Source: Streptococcus hyointestinalis
GTDB taxonomy: Bacteria; Bacillota; Bacilli; Lactobacillales; Streptococcaceae
NCBI RefSeq assembly: GCF_900459405.1
Contig: NZ_UHFN01000007.1
Span: forward strand, 434,001-498,000
DNA: 64,000 bases
Direction: 5' to 3'
Shown here one piece after another: positions 36,920-46,597 of this stretch (the first letter of the stretch is position 1; every line of letters begins with the position of its first letter). A program made the translations under genes and the position numbers. The notes below the pieces were generated by a model. That model did no database searches and was not told the DNA's origin. It worked only from the letters and a program-made list of their open reading frames with translations.

Positions 36920-38080
36920 ATGAAAGAACATTTTAATTTAGTAGCAACAGCGGCAGCTGGTTTAGAGGCAGTAGTTGGGCGTGAGGTGAGAGCACTTGGA
37001 ATTGATTGCCAAGTGGATAATGGCAAGGTTTACTTTGAAGGCGATATTAAGACAATCGCAAAGACCAATCTCTGGCTGCGCTCAGCTGATCGTATCAAGA
37101 TTATCGTTGGGCGTTTTCCTGCGAGGACTTTTGAGGAGCTGTTCCAAGGTGTCTTTAAGCTAGACTGGGAGAACTACCTGCCGCTAGGTGCGACCTTTCC
37201 TATTGCTAAGGCTAAGTGTGTCAAGTCAAAATTGCACAATGAACCCAGTGTGCAAGCCATCACGAAAAAAGCAGTTGTCAAAAAACTGCAAAAGGTTTAC
37301 CATCGTCCTGAAGGCGTGCCTTTGCAGGAAATCGGAGCAGAATATAAAATCGAAGTGTCTATTCTAAAAGACCAAGCGACTATTATGATTGACACGACTG
37401 GCTCTAGTCTCTTTAAGCGTGGCTATCGTGTGGACAAGGGTGGGGCTCCAATCAAGGAAAATATGGCAGCGGCTATCCTAGAGTTGTCCAACTGGTATCC
37501 AGACAAACCTTTGGTTGACCCAACTTGTGGTTCAGGGACTTTCTGCATTGAGGCAGCTCTTATCGGCAAAAATATAGCACCGGGTCTCAAGCGCAGCTTT
37601 GCTTTTGAACAGTGGGAATGGGTCGATAAAGCTGTCCTAGCTAATGTGCGTGCTGAAGCTAAAAAAGCCATCAATGAGACGATTGAGCTTGATATTTCAG
37701 GCTTTGATATTGATACACGCATGGTTGAGATTGCCAAGGAAAATGCCAAGGCAGCTGGTGTTGATGATATTGTCACTTTCAAGCAAATGCGTTTGCAGGA
37801 CTTTAGGACAGATAAGATTGGTGGTGTCATCATCTCCAATCCGCCATACGGTGAGCGCTTACTTGATGACAAAGCAGTGGATATTTTGTATAATGAAATG
37901 GGTGAAACCTTTGCCCCATTGAAGACTTGGAGTCAGTTTATTTTGACTAGCGATGAGCAGTTTGAGTCAAAATTTGGACGCCAAGCAGATAAGAAACGCA
38001 AACTCTACAATGGAACCTTGAGAGTAGATTTGTATCAATTCTTTGGGCAACGGGTTAAGCGACAAAGCAAAACGAACTAG
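36920..38080 (+). CDS. THUMP-domain class I SAM-dependent RNA methyltransferase (RlmL/YpsC-like)
   Basis: The 386-residue protein has an N-terminal THUMP RNA-binding domain (about residues 45-160) and a Rossmann methyltransferase domain with PLVDPTCGSGTFCIEAA (SAM motif I) and the catalytic SNPPYGERL. It is related to the N-terminal half of RlmL, which makes m2G2445 in 23S rRNA. It starts just after the rnpB terminator with AAGGATAGGAT upstream. mapZ follows after 11 bp. Confidence 0.92.
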   Translation: MKEHFNLVATAAAGLEAVVGREVRALGIDCQVDNGKVYFEGDIKTIAKTNLWLRSADRIKIIVGRFPARTFEELFQGVFKLDWENYLPLGATFPIAKAKCVKSKLHNEPSVQAITKKAVVKKLQKVYHRPEGVPLQEIGAEYKIEVSILKDQATIMIDTTGSSLFKRGYRVDKGGAPIKENMAAAILELSNWYPDKPLVDPTCGSGTFCIEAALIGKNIAPGLKRSFAFEQWEWVDKAVLANVRAEAKKAINETIELDISGFDIDTRMVEIAKENAKAAGVDDIVTFKQMRLQDFRTDKIGGVIISNPPYGERLLDDKAVDILYNEMGETFAPLKTWSQFILTSDEQFESKFGRQADKKRKLYNGTLRVDLYQFFGQRVKRQSKTN

Positions 38081-38091
38081 GAGAGCTTATT

Positions 38092-39567
38092 GTGACAAAA
38101 GACACTGATAAACAACCAGAAAGCAAGCAACCTGATGGCATTGACTTTGAAAAAGCACAGCAAATGACGGTCGGTGAGGCAGCTAGAGCAGAAGCGGACA
38201 TGAAAGCAGGCATCACCGAAGAAGACGGTGTGTTAGACCGCTACATCAAACAGCACCGTGATGAGGTAACCGCAGAAAAGTTTGATACCAAAGTGGCAGA
38301 GCTTGAGCAGTTAGATACAGCTTCACTTGATGAGTTTATCGAAAAGAAAAAACAAGAATTACAAGAACTCGAAGAGATTGAAGCGCAAAGCCAAAAAGAA
38401 GAGACTGCTTCTAGCGAGGAAGTGCCTCAACCACCAGTTGAGGAGACTCCTGTCATTGACGAGATAGAAGTCACACCGCTTGTGAAAAACGAAGCGAAAG
38501 AAGAAGTGGCTCAAGAGGAAATAGTACTTTCACCAGAGGAAAACTTTGTTGAAGAGGACAATCAAAAACGCTCTCGTCATATTGTCTGGGGCGGCTTGAT
38601 TGTCTTGGTTCTAGCGATCATCGCTTTTTGCTTCACATGGTTTAGTAATAATAAAAACCAAACAACAAGTACTAGCACGTCATCAACGACCAAAACCAGC
38701 ACAAGCACATCAAGCTCAACAAGTGCTAAGGCGGCTAAAGAAGCTAACAGCGCCTTTACAAAAGCTTATGACGCTTTCTTTACAGACAATACGCAAACAG
38801 CTCTCAAAAACAGCCAGTTTGACCAACTGTCAGATTTAAAGACCAAGCTAGACGCTTTGAAAAATACCAGTTATTACAAGGCTGCTAAGGGCAAATACGA
38901 CAGTTTAGAAGCGCAAATCAAGGCTATTCAAGTGGTGAATGCTAAGTTTGACTCTGCTAGAGTTGTTGATGGTAGTCAGACAGACGCTACTGTCAAGTCA
39001 GATGCGAACTTTGATGATTTGGCTAGCAGCACGCTAAATACAGGCAACAGCACGCTTGACAAGCTCTTGCAGGCAGCTGTTACCGATGGACGTGCGCAAT
39101 TAACCAGCGCTCAAGAAACAGCAGCTCAAGCAGCAACGTCAGCTGATACGACAACACAAAGTGCAGCCGCAACAGATACAACGCAAGCACAAGCTTCAAC
39201 AGACAGCACTCAAGCAACAAGTGGACAAACGGTATCTGCAGCGTCAAGCTATGGTATCACCAACTACGACCCTGCGATCTTGCAACGTAACCGTAGCCGT
39301 GTACCATACGACTTTAGCAAGATTGCAGATAGCTCAAACTCTGCTTGGACATTTAATCCAGGTGTGCTTGAGAAGATTTTGGAGATTTCACGCCAACGTG
39401 GCTACATCACAGGCAATAACTTTATCTTGGAGCGTGTCAATATCATCAACGGCAATGGTTATTACAACATGTTTAAACCTGACGGAACTTATCTCTTCTC
39501 TATCAATGATAAGACAGGTTACTTTGTCGGAAATGCCGCTGGTCGCTCTGACGCACTCGATTATTAA
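38092..39567 (+). CDS. mapZ: Cell division site-positioning protein MapZ (LocZ)
   Basis: This 491-residue bitopic protein has an acidic cytoplasmic N-terminus (about residues 1-160) containing the conserved FEKAQQMTVGEAARAEADMKAG, one membrane segment (about residues 166-184), a Ser/Thr linker, a helical extracellular domain, a second Thr/Gln/Ala linker, and a peptidoglycan-binding C-terminus ending RSDALDY. MapZ forms rings that guide FtsZ to midcell and is a StkP substrate in pneumococcus. The start is GTG with TAGGAGAGC upstream. The position after the rlmL-like gene is conserved. Confidence 0.93.
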   Translation: MTKDTDKQPESKQPDGIDFEKAQQMTVGEAARAEADMKAGITEEDGVLDRYIKQHRDEVTAEKFDTKVAELEQLDTASLDEFIEKKKQELQELEEIEAQSQKEETASSEEVPQPPVEETPVIDEIEVTPLVKNEAKEEVAQEEIVLSPEENFVEEDNQKRSRHIVWGGLIVLVLAIIAFCFTWFSNNKNQTTSTSTSSTTKTSTSTSSSTSAKAAKEANSAFTKAYDAFFTDNTQTALKNSQFDQLSDLKTKLDALKNTSYYKAAKGKYDSLEAQIKAIQVVNAKFDSARVVDGSQTDATVKSDANFDDLASSTLNTGNSTLDKLLQAAVTDGRAQLTSAQETAAQAATSADTTTQSAAATDTTQAQASTDSTQATSGQTVSAASSYGITNYDPAILQRNRSRVPYDFSKIADSSNSAWTFNPGVLEKILEISRQRGYITGNNFILERVNIINGNGYYNMFKPDGTYLFSINDKTGYFVGNAAGRSDALDY

Positions 39568-39570
39568 GAA

Positions 39571-39600
39571 AAAAATCAGACGCATGCGTCTGATTTTTTT
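39571..39600. terminator. Bidirectional terminator between mapZ and luxS
   Basis: A near-perfect palindrome with arms AAAATCAGACGC and GCGTCTGATTTT and A/T runs on both sides. Confidence 0.88.
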
Positions 39601-40081
39601 AAACCACGTGGCGGTTAAATGGGTCGTCTGAAATGCCTTCTGAAAGGATGAGTTTTGCCCATTCTTTAGCGGAAAAGAGGCTGTGGTCTTTGTAGTTACC
39701 ACAAGACTCGATAGTAGTTCCTGGCACATCCTCCCAAGACGTGACATTAGCAATTTCTTCTAGGCTTGAGGTGATGACTTTTGCGATCTCAGTGCTGGTG
39801 TGTCGTCCCCACATAATCATATGAAAACCAGTACGGCAACCAAAGGGCGAGCAGTCAATCATCCCATCAATGCGTGTGCGAATGAGTTTTGCTAACAAGT
39901 GCTCAATGGTATGAAGCCCAGCCGTAGGGATAGCATTTTCGTTTGGCTGAACGAGGCGAATATCAAAGTTTGTGATAATGTCTCCTTTTGGTCCCACTTC
40001 CTCAGAAATCAAACGCACATAAGGCGCTTTAACGGCAGTATGATCTAGCTCAAAACTCTCAACGATAACGTCTTTTGACAT
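39599..40081 (-). CDS. luxS: S-ribosylhomocysteine lyase
   Basis: This 160-residue metalloenzyme splits S-ribosylhomocysteine to homocysteine and DPD, the precursor of autoinducer-2, in the activated methyl cycle. The metal site is His57 and His61 in HTIEH with Cys127 in ESCGNYKDH; the catalytic Glu60 and Cys82 (in GCRTG) are present. The ribosome site is AGGAGGA. It is a single gene, divergent from rny. Confidence 0.97.
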   Translation of the reverse strand: MSKDVIVESFELDHTAVKAPYVRLISEEVGPKGDIITNFDIRLVQPNENAIPTAGLHTIEHLLAKLIRTRIDGMIDCSPFGCRTGFHMIMWGRHTSTEIAKVITSSLEEIANVTSWEDVPGTTIESCGNYKDHSLFSAKEWAKLILSEGISDDPFNRHVV

Positions 40082-40190
40082 GTTTTCCTCCTGTAAAATG
40101 TACTCATAGAGTAGATTATGTGTTCCTTATAACAAGGTCATCTTTTAGTTATCATATCATAAAATCTTGAAAAATGCTTGTTATTTTAAA

Positions 40191-40219
40191 TTGAGAATTG
40201 TTATAAATTATGATAGAAT
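40191..40219 (+). promoter_or_regulatory. Promoter of rny
   Basis: TTGAGA (40191-40196) and extended TGA TAGAAT (-10 at 40214-40219), 17 bp apart. Confidence 0.65.
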
Positions 40220-40274
40220 TTTAGGTGGTCTTTCCTTAAATGAAAGCTAGTAAAATTTAGATTGAGGTATAAAC

Positions 40275-41882
40275 ATGCTTAATGTTATCATTGCTGTTGT
40301 TTGTGCCCTCATTGGTTTGATTATTGGTTATGCGGTGATTATGATGCGTCTTAAAGCGTCGCAAGACGCCGCAGAGCAAACTCTTTTAAATGCTGAACAA
40401 GAAGCTGTCAATGTTCGCAGTAAAGCTGAGCTGGAAGCAGAGCACATTCGCCAGTCAGCAGAGCGTGACAGCAGAGCCCAAAAGAAAGAATATCTCTTAG
40501 AAGCAAAAGAAGAGGCTAGGAAGTATCGTGAAGACGTCGATAGAGAGTTCAAGTCTGAAAGACAGGAGTTAAAGCAAATGGAGACACGCTTGACAGAGCG
40601 TGCAACAACTCTTGATCGAAAAGATGAAAAGCTCTCCGATCGTGAAAAGCTCCTTGGAAGCAAGGAGCAGAGTCTAACAGATCGTACTAGACATATTGAT
40701 GAGCGTGAAAAACAAGTTGCAACATTAGAAGAACAAAAGCATCAAGAACTGGAACGCTTGGCAGAACTCACAAAGGACGAGGCTCGTCAGCTTATTTTAG
40801 ATAGGACTGAGGAGGGGCTTACGCATGAGATTGCGGGGCGTATTCGTGAGGCAGAGCGTGACATTAAGGAGCGCTCAACAAAGATTGCTAAAAATCTGCT
40901 AGCGCAAGCCATGCAACGTCTAGCTGGCAACTTTGTGCCTGAGCAGACAGTCACTACAGTCCATCTTCCTGATGATAGCATGAAAGGGCGTATCATTGGG
41001 CGTGAGGGGCGCAATATCAGAACGCTTGAGAGCTTGACAGGTATTGACATCATCATCGATGACACGCCTGAGGTGGTTGTTTTATCTGGGTTTGACCCGA
41101 TTCGTCGTGAGATTGCTCGCATGACACTTGAAATGCTTATTCAGGATGGGCGCATTCACCCAGCTCGCATTGAAGAGTTGGTGGAGAAGAACCGCTTGGA
41201 GATGGATGAGCGCATTCGTGAGTACGGTGAGTCCGCCGCTTTTGAGGTGGGAGCACCCAACTTGCACCCAGACTTGATTAAGATTATGGGGCGTCTGCAA
41301 TTTCGTACCAGCTATGGGCAAAATGTCCTTCGTCACTCTGTTGAGGTTGCAAAGCTTGCTGGTTTACTTGCTGGTGAGCTTGGTGAAAATGTAGATCTTG
41401 CTAGACGTGCTGGTTTCCTACATGATATGGGAAAAGCTGTCGATAAAGAAATCGAAGGCAGTCACGTGGAGATTGGTGCAGAGATGGCACGCAAGTACAA
41501 GGAACACCCAGTTGTGGTCAATGCTATTGCCAGCCACCACGGTGATGTTGAGCCTGAGACGGTGATTGCTGTGCTTGTCGCTGTAGCGGACTCGCTCAGC
41601 TCAGCCCGTCCCGGTGCCAGAAACGAGTCTATCGAAAACTACATCAAGCGTCTACGTGACCTTGAGGACATTGCCAATAGTTTTGATGGGGTTCAAAACA
41701 GCTTTGCTCTTCAAGCTGGACGTGAAATTCGTATCATGGTGCGTCCAGATAAGATTTCCGATGATGAGATGGTGATTTTGTCGCATAAAGTGCGCAAGAA
41801 AATCGAAAATAATCTCGACTATCCAGGTAATATCAAAGTCACCCTTATCCGTGAGGCACGTGCCATTACTTATGCAAAATAA
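40275..41882 (+). CDS. rny: Ribonuclease Y
   Basis: This 535-residue membrane-anchored endoribonuclease starts mRNA decay. One N-terminal membrane helix (about residues 2-24) is followed by a long coiled coil (about residues 30-200), a KH domain ([23 protein letters not shown]) and an HD domain with [12 protein letters not shown] and ASHHGDVE. The C-terminus ITYAK is the usual family end. The stop codon TAA is formed from one host base and two bases of the IS1182-family element that begins at 41881. Confidence 0.96.
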   Translation: MLNVIIAVVCALIGLIIGYAVIMMRLKASQDAAEQTLLNAEQEAVNVRSKAELEAEHIRQSAERDSRAQKKEYLLEAKEEARKYREDVDREFKSERQELKQMETRLTERATTLDRKDEKLSDREKLLGSKEQSLTDRTRHIDEREKQVATLEEQKHQELERLAELTKDEARQLILDRTEEGLTHEIAGRIREAERDIKERSTKIAKNLLAQAMQRLAGNFVPEQTVTTVHLPDDSMKGRIIGREGRNIRTLESLTGIDIIIDDTPEVVVLSGFDPIRREIARMTLEMLIQDGRIHPARIEELVEKNRLEMDERIREYGESAAFEVGAPNLHPDLIKIMGRLQFRTSYGQNVLRHSVEVAKLAGLLAGELGENVDLARRAGFLHDMGKAVDKEIEGSHVEIGAEMARKYKEHPVVVNAIASHHGDVEPETVIAVLVAVADSLSSARPGARNESIENYIKRLRDLEDIANSFDGVQNSFALQAGREIRIMVRPDKISDDEMVILSHKVRKKIENNLDYPGNIKVTLIREARAITYAK

Positions 41883-41917
41883 AGAGGCTGGGCAAAAACT
41901 AGCCGCTCACATATAAA

Positions 41918-41952
41918 AAACGAGCAATTCCAATTAGGAGTTGCTCGTTTTC
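41918..41952 (+). terminator. Terminator hairpin in the left end of the IS1182-family element
   Basis: Arms AAACGAGCAA and TTGCTCGTTT with further pairing and a T run. It would end rny transcription and shield the transposase from it. Confidence 0.7.
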
Positions 41953-41999
41953 CACTTCATGCTTTATAATTATAATAACGACAAAACAACTAGAAAGGC

Positions 42000-42386
42000 A
42001 TGAAAATGTATAAACAGTATAACACAAATCAGTTATGTTTGGAATTAAATCTTGCTTGGGACTTACCTGCCACACATGAGGCTCGTCTGATTAGTCAGTT
42101 TGTGGACACCATTCCTCAATTCGTTCTCTTAGAAGAAACTTCCCACACAGGTCGTCCTGCCTTTCATCCAGCTATGTTGCTCAAAATGACCCTGTTTGCC
42201 TATGCTCGCCAAGTATTCTCTGGTCGAAAAATCGTTCAAATGAATGAAGAAGTTATACCCATGAAATGGCTGAGCCAGGATACCTATGTCTGTTATCGAA
42301 CCATAAATAGTTTTCGGGCTAGCACACACGCCAATCAGCTCATCAAAACTACCTTCATCTACTTCACCCCTCCTCCTCAGAGATAA
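42000..42386 (+). pseudogene. IS1182-family transposase, N-terminal part (frameshifted)
   Basis: The 128 residues cover the N-terminal DUF772-like region (RPAFHPAMLLKMTLFAYA...VFSGRKI) of IS1182 transposases. The frame stops at TAA 42384-42386 with a tail (YFTPPPQR) unlike the family. In the next frame the sequence continues smoothly with LLRDNGLIEDEALFIDGTK, so one base has been gained or lost in the C/T-rich tract at about 42363-42376. Confidence 0.85.
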
Positions 42387-42390
42387 TGGC

Positions 42391-43695
42391 TTGATTGAAG
42401 ATGAGGCTCTCTTCATTGACGGGACTAAGGTAGAAGCTGATGCCAACAAATATTCTTTCACGTGGAGAAAGGCCGTTGAACGCTATGAAGATGCCTTGAA
42501 TGGAAACATTTCAGCCCTCTATGACAAACTGGTCCAAGAAGGGGTAAATACTGCCTTGTCCAAGGAAGAATGCCTCACTAGCGAGGGACTCAAACAACTT
42601 CTCCATGAGACCGAACAAGTACTAGATGAGGTGGAAGAAGCTATCTCACAAGAGCTTAAAGTCATTAAAGGTGGCTCGGCCAACAGACAGAAACGAAGAA
42701 GAATTAAGAAACTCAAGAGAAAGTTGAAAGAAGATTGTCTTGTTCGGAAACAGAAGTACGAACGAGATAAACAGATTTTACAAGAGCGAAACTCCTACTC
42801 AAAAACAGATCCCGACGCTACATTCATGAGAATGAAAGAGGATCATATGAAGAATGGTCAGCTCAAACCTGGTTACAACCTCCAACTTGGTACAAATAGC
42901 CAGTTTGCCTTAGCTTACGGATTGTATCCGAATCCAACTGACACTCGGACGCTCAAGCCTTTTCTTCAATCCATCCAAACCTTAGAACTCTTTCAACACA
43001 TTGTCGCGGATGCAGGTTATGGTAGTGAAGAAAATTACAGCTTTATCCTTGATGATCTGGAGAGAACACCTCTGATTCCCTACGGAACATATCAGAAAGA
43101 GCAGAAGAAAAGCTATAAGAAGAGTGATGCCAATCCTGAAAACTGGACCTATCTAGAAGATTCTGACCAGTGGATAAAACCAGATGGGGTTGTCTACTCG
43201 TTTAAGAATTATTCACGAAGAACGGAGCAGAATGGATTTGAGAAAGATATTAAGATTTACGAAGCTGATCCTGTACAAGCTAGTGAGGAGTTAGGCCAGT
43301 TAGCACGGACGGAAAAAGGAAACCTCAAACAAATTCAGTATAATCCTACGTGGAACTATTTCAAGAACTTGGTCAAAGAGGAGTTGACAAGTAAAGAGGG
43401 AGCCCGCATTTATGCCAAACGCAAGGTGGATGTCGAACCTGTATTTGGTAGGATGAAGGGTGTTTTTGGCGTGCGCAGAGTGCATGTCAGAGGTCAAAAA
43501 GTGGTTGAAACAGAGATAGGATTCCTCCTAATGAGCATGAATCTCACGAAATTGGCTAAGAAATTAGTCCAAGATAGTAGAAACAGAAAGAAAAACACAG
43601 ACAGATCGGCTGGATTTCATCAAAATCAGCTCGAATCTATCGGTGTTTTTTATTTACTGGCTAGTTTTTGCCCAGCCTCTTTATTGATGAAGTGA
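42391..43695 (+). pseudogene. IS1182-family transposase, C-terminal part (frameshifted)
   Basis: The 434-residue continuation contains the DDE core: Asp in LFIDGTKVEAD, Asp in HIVADAGYGSEENY and the acidic residue in VDVEPVFGRMKG. No Shine-Dalgarno sequence or ATG supports separate translation. The frame reads through the right inverted repeat and stops 13 bp outside the element. Confidence 0.85.
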
Positions 43696-43783
43696 CAAAA
43701 GTCATCTCATGTCATGACAAACGGGTCTATGAGCATGTTTTACTTCCTGCTATACTAAGAGTGTCTTAAGAAAGGAGTTTGAC

Positions 43784-44656
43784 ATGATTCGTGTAGAAAG
43801 TTTAAACAAAGCAGTAGCAGATAAGAGCATTTTAAAAGACATCAGTTTTCAGATTGAAGACGGAGAGTGCGTGGCGCTCATTGGACCAAATGGTGCTGGA
43901 AAGACCACTCTCATGTCCTGTCTTTTAGGCGATGTCAAGACGACAGGTGGCAAGATTCGTATCCTCGGACAGTCGCCACAGGCAAAGGGCTTAAAGTCAA
44001 AAGTGACCGTCCTTTTTCAGGAAAATCTGGTTCAAGAAAAAATGAAGGTGCGTGAGCTCATCGCTTTTCAAAAAGCCATCTACAAGGACACCCTCTCTGA
44101 TGAGGAGATAAGAGCCTTGCTGCGTTTTTCAGACAAGCAGTATGACAGTTTTGCAAGTACTCTATCTGGCGGGCAAAAGCGCTTGTTGCAGTTTGTTTTG
44201 ATTTTGATTGGAAAGCCAGATATTCTCTTTTTAGATGAGCCGACAGCAGGCATGGATACGGCGACACGTCAGTATTTTTGGCGTTTGATTGACGACTTGA
44301 AAGCGCAAGATAAAACCATTATCTACTCTTCTCACTATATCGAGGAGGTGGAGCAGACGGCAGATAGAGTGCTAGTTCTAAAAGAGGGGCAGTTGCTTCG
44401 TGACACGACACCGTATGCCCTCAAAAAAGAAAAGCGTCAGAAAATCTTTACGGTGCCCATTAGCTACCGCAATTTGCTAGAGAGGATAGATGACGCCTCG
44501 GCTATTGAGGAAAGAAGGGACAATATCAGCTTTACAAGCAGTCAGGTCGATCTGGTCTGGCATTTGCTTGAAGAAGCAAAATGTCCGATTGCTGATATCG
44601 AGATGACCAATCGTAGTTTGATGGATAGTATTTTTAATGATGGGAGTGTGAAATGA
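43784..44656 (+). CDS. ABC transporter ATP-binding protein (YvfR-like)
   Basis: The 290-residue ATPase has Walker A GPNGAGKTT, signature LSGGQKRLLQF, Walker B ILFLDEPTAGMD and switch SSHYIEE. A C-terminal extension of about 80 residues is typical of exporters that go with two-component systems. The gene overlaps the permease gene by 4 bp. ABC-ABC-kinase-regulator order matches the Bacillus yvfRSTU layout. The substrate is unknown, possibly a peptide or drug. Confidence 0.92.
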   Translation: MIRVESLNKAVADKSILKDISFQIEDGECVALIGPNGAGKTTLMSCLLGDVKTTGGKIRILGQSPQAKGLKSKVTVLFQENLVQEKMKVRELIAFQKAIYKDTLSDEEIRALLRFSDKQYDSFASTLSGGQKRLLQFVLILIGKPDILFLDEPTAGMDTATRQYFWRLIDDLKAQDKTIIYSSHYIEEVEQTADRVLVLKEGQLLRDTTPYALKKEKRQKIFTVPISYRNLLERIDDASAIEERRDNISFTSSQVDLVWHLLEEAKCPIADIEMTNRSLMDSIFNDGSVK

Positions 44657-45393
44657 CGATGTTTAAAGCTTTGATGTGGAATGAATGGTTGTTAACCAAA
44701 CGAGGACTTACTTCTCTTGTGATGGCGATTGCTTTGCCATCTTGTTTCTTTCTCTTTTTCTCGCAGGGAGTTGGGACGAGCCCAGCTGAGCAAACCGTTT
44801 TACGAGACTATCTGATGACGATGACAGCCTTTGCGAGTCTCAGTCTTGCTTTTTTCACTCTGCCTTTTTCTCTAGTAGAGGATAGAAAAACCAACCGCCT
44901 GCGCCTCTTAAAGCACACGCCAGTTCCTATGCCGCTTTACTATTTTGCTAAGATGTTGCGGATTATTCTCTTTTACCTTGTAGCGATTGTGGTGAGTTTT
45001 TCAGTTGGTCATTTTGTGCGTGGTGTTGACCTGCCTACGTCAGAGTGGCTGCTGTCAGCAGCTCTACTCATGTTTGCTATGCTGTGCTTTTTGCCTTTTG
45101 GTTTGCTACTATCTACCGTAAAGTCCAGCGAAACCATGTCTGCAGTCGGAAATCTTCTCTACATCGGCTTAGCTATGCTTGGTGGCATGTGGATGTCTTT
45201 AACTATGTTTCCTGACTGGTTGCAGGCAATCAGCAAGTGCACACCGACCTATCACTTTTATCATTTGGTTACAAGCTACCTCAAAAATGGTACAATAATA
45301 AACACATCATTTTTCGTCCTCATCGCTTATGCACTTGGTGCTATGCTGCTGCTATTTTGGACGAGTCAGAAAAAGGAGTTTGGAGACCGTTGA
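44653..45393 (+). CDS. ABC-2 type permease (YvfS-like)
   Basis: The 246-residue protein has six hydrophobic segments typical of ABC-2 permeases, with the family-like MLGGMWMSLTMFPDWLQAISKCTPTYHFYHLV before the last helix. It overlaps the ATPase gene by 4 bp and the kinase start by 4 bp (TTGA), so the three are co-translated. Confidence 0.9.
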   Translation: MTMFKALMWNEWLLTKRGLTSLVMAIALPSCFFLFFSQGVGTSPAEQTVLRDYLMTMTAFASLSLAFFTLPFSLVEDRKTNRLRLLKHTPVPMPLYYFAKMLRIILFYLVAIVVSFSVGHFVRGVDLPTSEWLLSAALLMFAMLCFLPFGLLLSTVKSSETMSAVGNLLYIGLAMLGGMWMSLTMFPDWLQAISKCTPTYHFYHLVTSYLKNGTIINTSFFVLIAYALGAMLLLFWTSQKKEFGDR

Positions 45394-46493
45394 AAAAACA
45401 CCCCTTGTCATTTATTCGCTACGATGTCGCTTTGCTGTTTCTTGTTTTTGCGCTGAGTTCCATTTATGACTGGAAGAGCGCTATTCTTGTGATTCCTGCG
45501 ACTATCCTATTTGCCATAGCTTACCTCTTTTTGGTACGAGATATTTTAGCGAAATGCGACTGGCTGTTTTGGCTTCTTATCCTTGCTTACATCTATGGCA
45601 TGGTGGTTTTTGGCGATGTCAACTTTGTCTGGTACTTTTTCTTTGCGACTAACCTTTTGGTTTACAAGTTCAACGCTAGCTGGTTTTCTTGGCAATTCAT
45701 TCTCTTTTATCTGACCCTTTTTGGTGCTGTTACGACAGTGGTTGTGAGAGACGGCATGACAGCGGTAAATGCCATGCAGCTTTTGGTTGTGCTGGTCTTT
45801 ATCATGGGGATTACAGTAGCCTCTAAAAAAGACCATCAGGCACGTCTCATCAAGCAGGAGTTGGTGGAGAAGAACCGCACCATAAACATCTTGTCTGCTG
45901 AAAATGAGCGCAATCGTATCGGACGTGATTTGCATGATACACTTGGGCATACTTTTGCTATGATGACGCTAAAGACTGAGCTTGCCCTAAAGCAGCTGGA
46001 AAACAAGCAGTATGAGAGCGCTAAGCAGCAAATCGAGGCCATCAATCGTATCAGCCACGAGTCCATGTATGAAGTCAGAGAGATTGTCAATAATCTCAAG
46101 TACCGTACGGTAGCTGAGGAACTGCAGGAGATTGAGCGTTTGTTTGACCTGTCTGGGATTAGTTTGCAGCTGACAAACAAGCTAGAACTTGAGAGCTTGT
46201 CGCCTGTGCTGCAGTCGACCATCACCATGGTTTTACGTGAGCTGACTAATAACGTTGTCAAGCATAGTGAGGCAAGGCATTGTCGCTTGACCTTGGGACG
46301 TGACAGTAACAGCAAGCTCTTTATTGAGTGCGAGGATGATGGCGTCGGCTTTAAGGAGCTGACTGGGCAGGAGCTTAAAAGCATTCGTGAGCGCTTGCAG
46401 TTGGTCAATGGGACTAGTCAAGTTGTTTCCTTGAGACATCCGACTATTGTCCGTATTGAGTTACAAGAGTCTAGTGGTAAAAAGTCAAGATAA
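45390..46493 (+). CDS. Sensor histidine kinase, DesK/NarX (HisKA_3) type
   Basis: The 367-residue kinase has six membrane segments (about residues 10-155), a short coiled linker, the HisKA_3 phosphoacceptor region IGRDLHDTLGHTFAMM (His in LHD) and an ATPase domain with ELTNNVVKHSEA and CEDDGVGF. The TTG start overlaps the permease stop and follows AAGGAG. It probably senses a signal tied to the ABC transporter. The cognate response regulator is at 48215, beyond an IS110-family element. The last residues and the stop codon may come from the insertion. Confidence 0.88.
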   Translation: MKKHPLSFIRYDVALLFLVFALSSIYDWKSAILVIPATILFAIAYLFLVRDILAKCDWLFWLLILAYIYGMVVFGDVNFVWYFFFATNLLVYKFNASWFSWQFILFYLTLFGAVTTVVVRDGMTAVNAMQLLVVLVFIMGITVASKKDHQARLIKQELVEKNRTINILSAENERNRIGRDLHDTLGHTFAMMTLKTELALKQLENKQYESAKQQIEAINRISHESMYEVREIVNNLKYRTVAEELQEIERLFDLSGISLQLTNKLELESLSPVLQSTITMVLRELTNNVVKHSEARHCRLTLGRDSNSKLFIECEDDGVGFKELTGQELKSIRERLQLVNGTSQVVSLRHPTIVRIELQESSGKKSR

Positions 46494-46597
46494 AGTTGAT
46501 TAAACTTTAGTTGATTTTCTAGAAAAAAGGGTGCACTAAAAACACCTAGTGAAAATCGCTTTTTTTCACCAGTTTATCCAAGGACTTGTGCAGATCA

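Larger units (their letters stand above)
41881..43682 (+). mobile_element. IS1182-family insertion sequence
   Basis: Perfect 24-bp inverted repeats begin AAAGAGGCTGGGC (41881-41904) and end GCCCAGCCTCTTT (43659-43682). Between them is one IS1182-type transposase split by a frameshift. The left end is fused to the rny stop codon and carries a strong hairpin (41918-41950). No clear target duplication is visible. Confidence 0.88.

Noticed and set aside
45836..46408. 190-codon minus-strand frame within the histidine kinase gene
   Set aside because: Antisense to the conserved HisKA_3 and ATPase domains, without ribosome site or family features.
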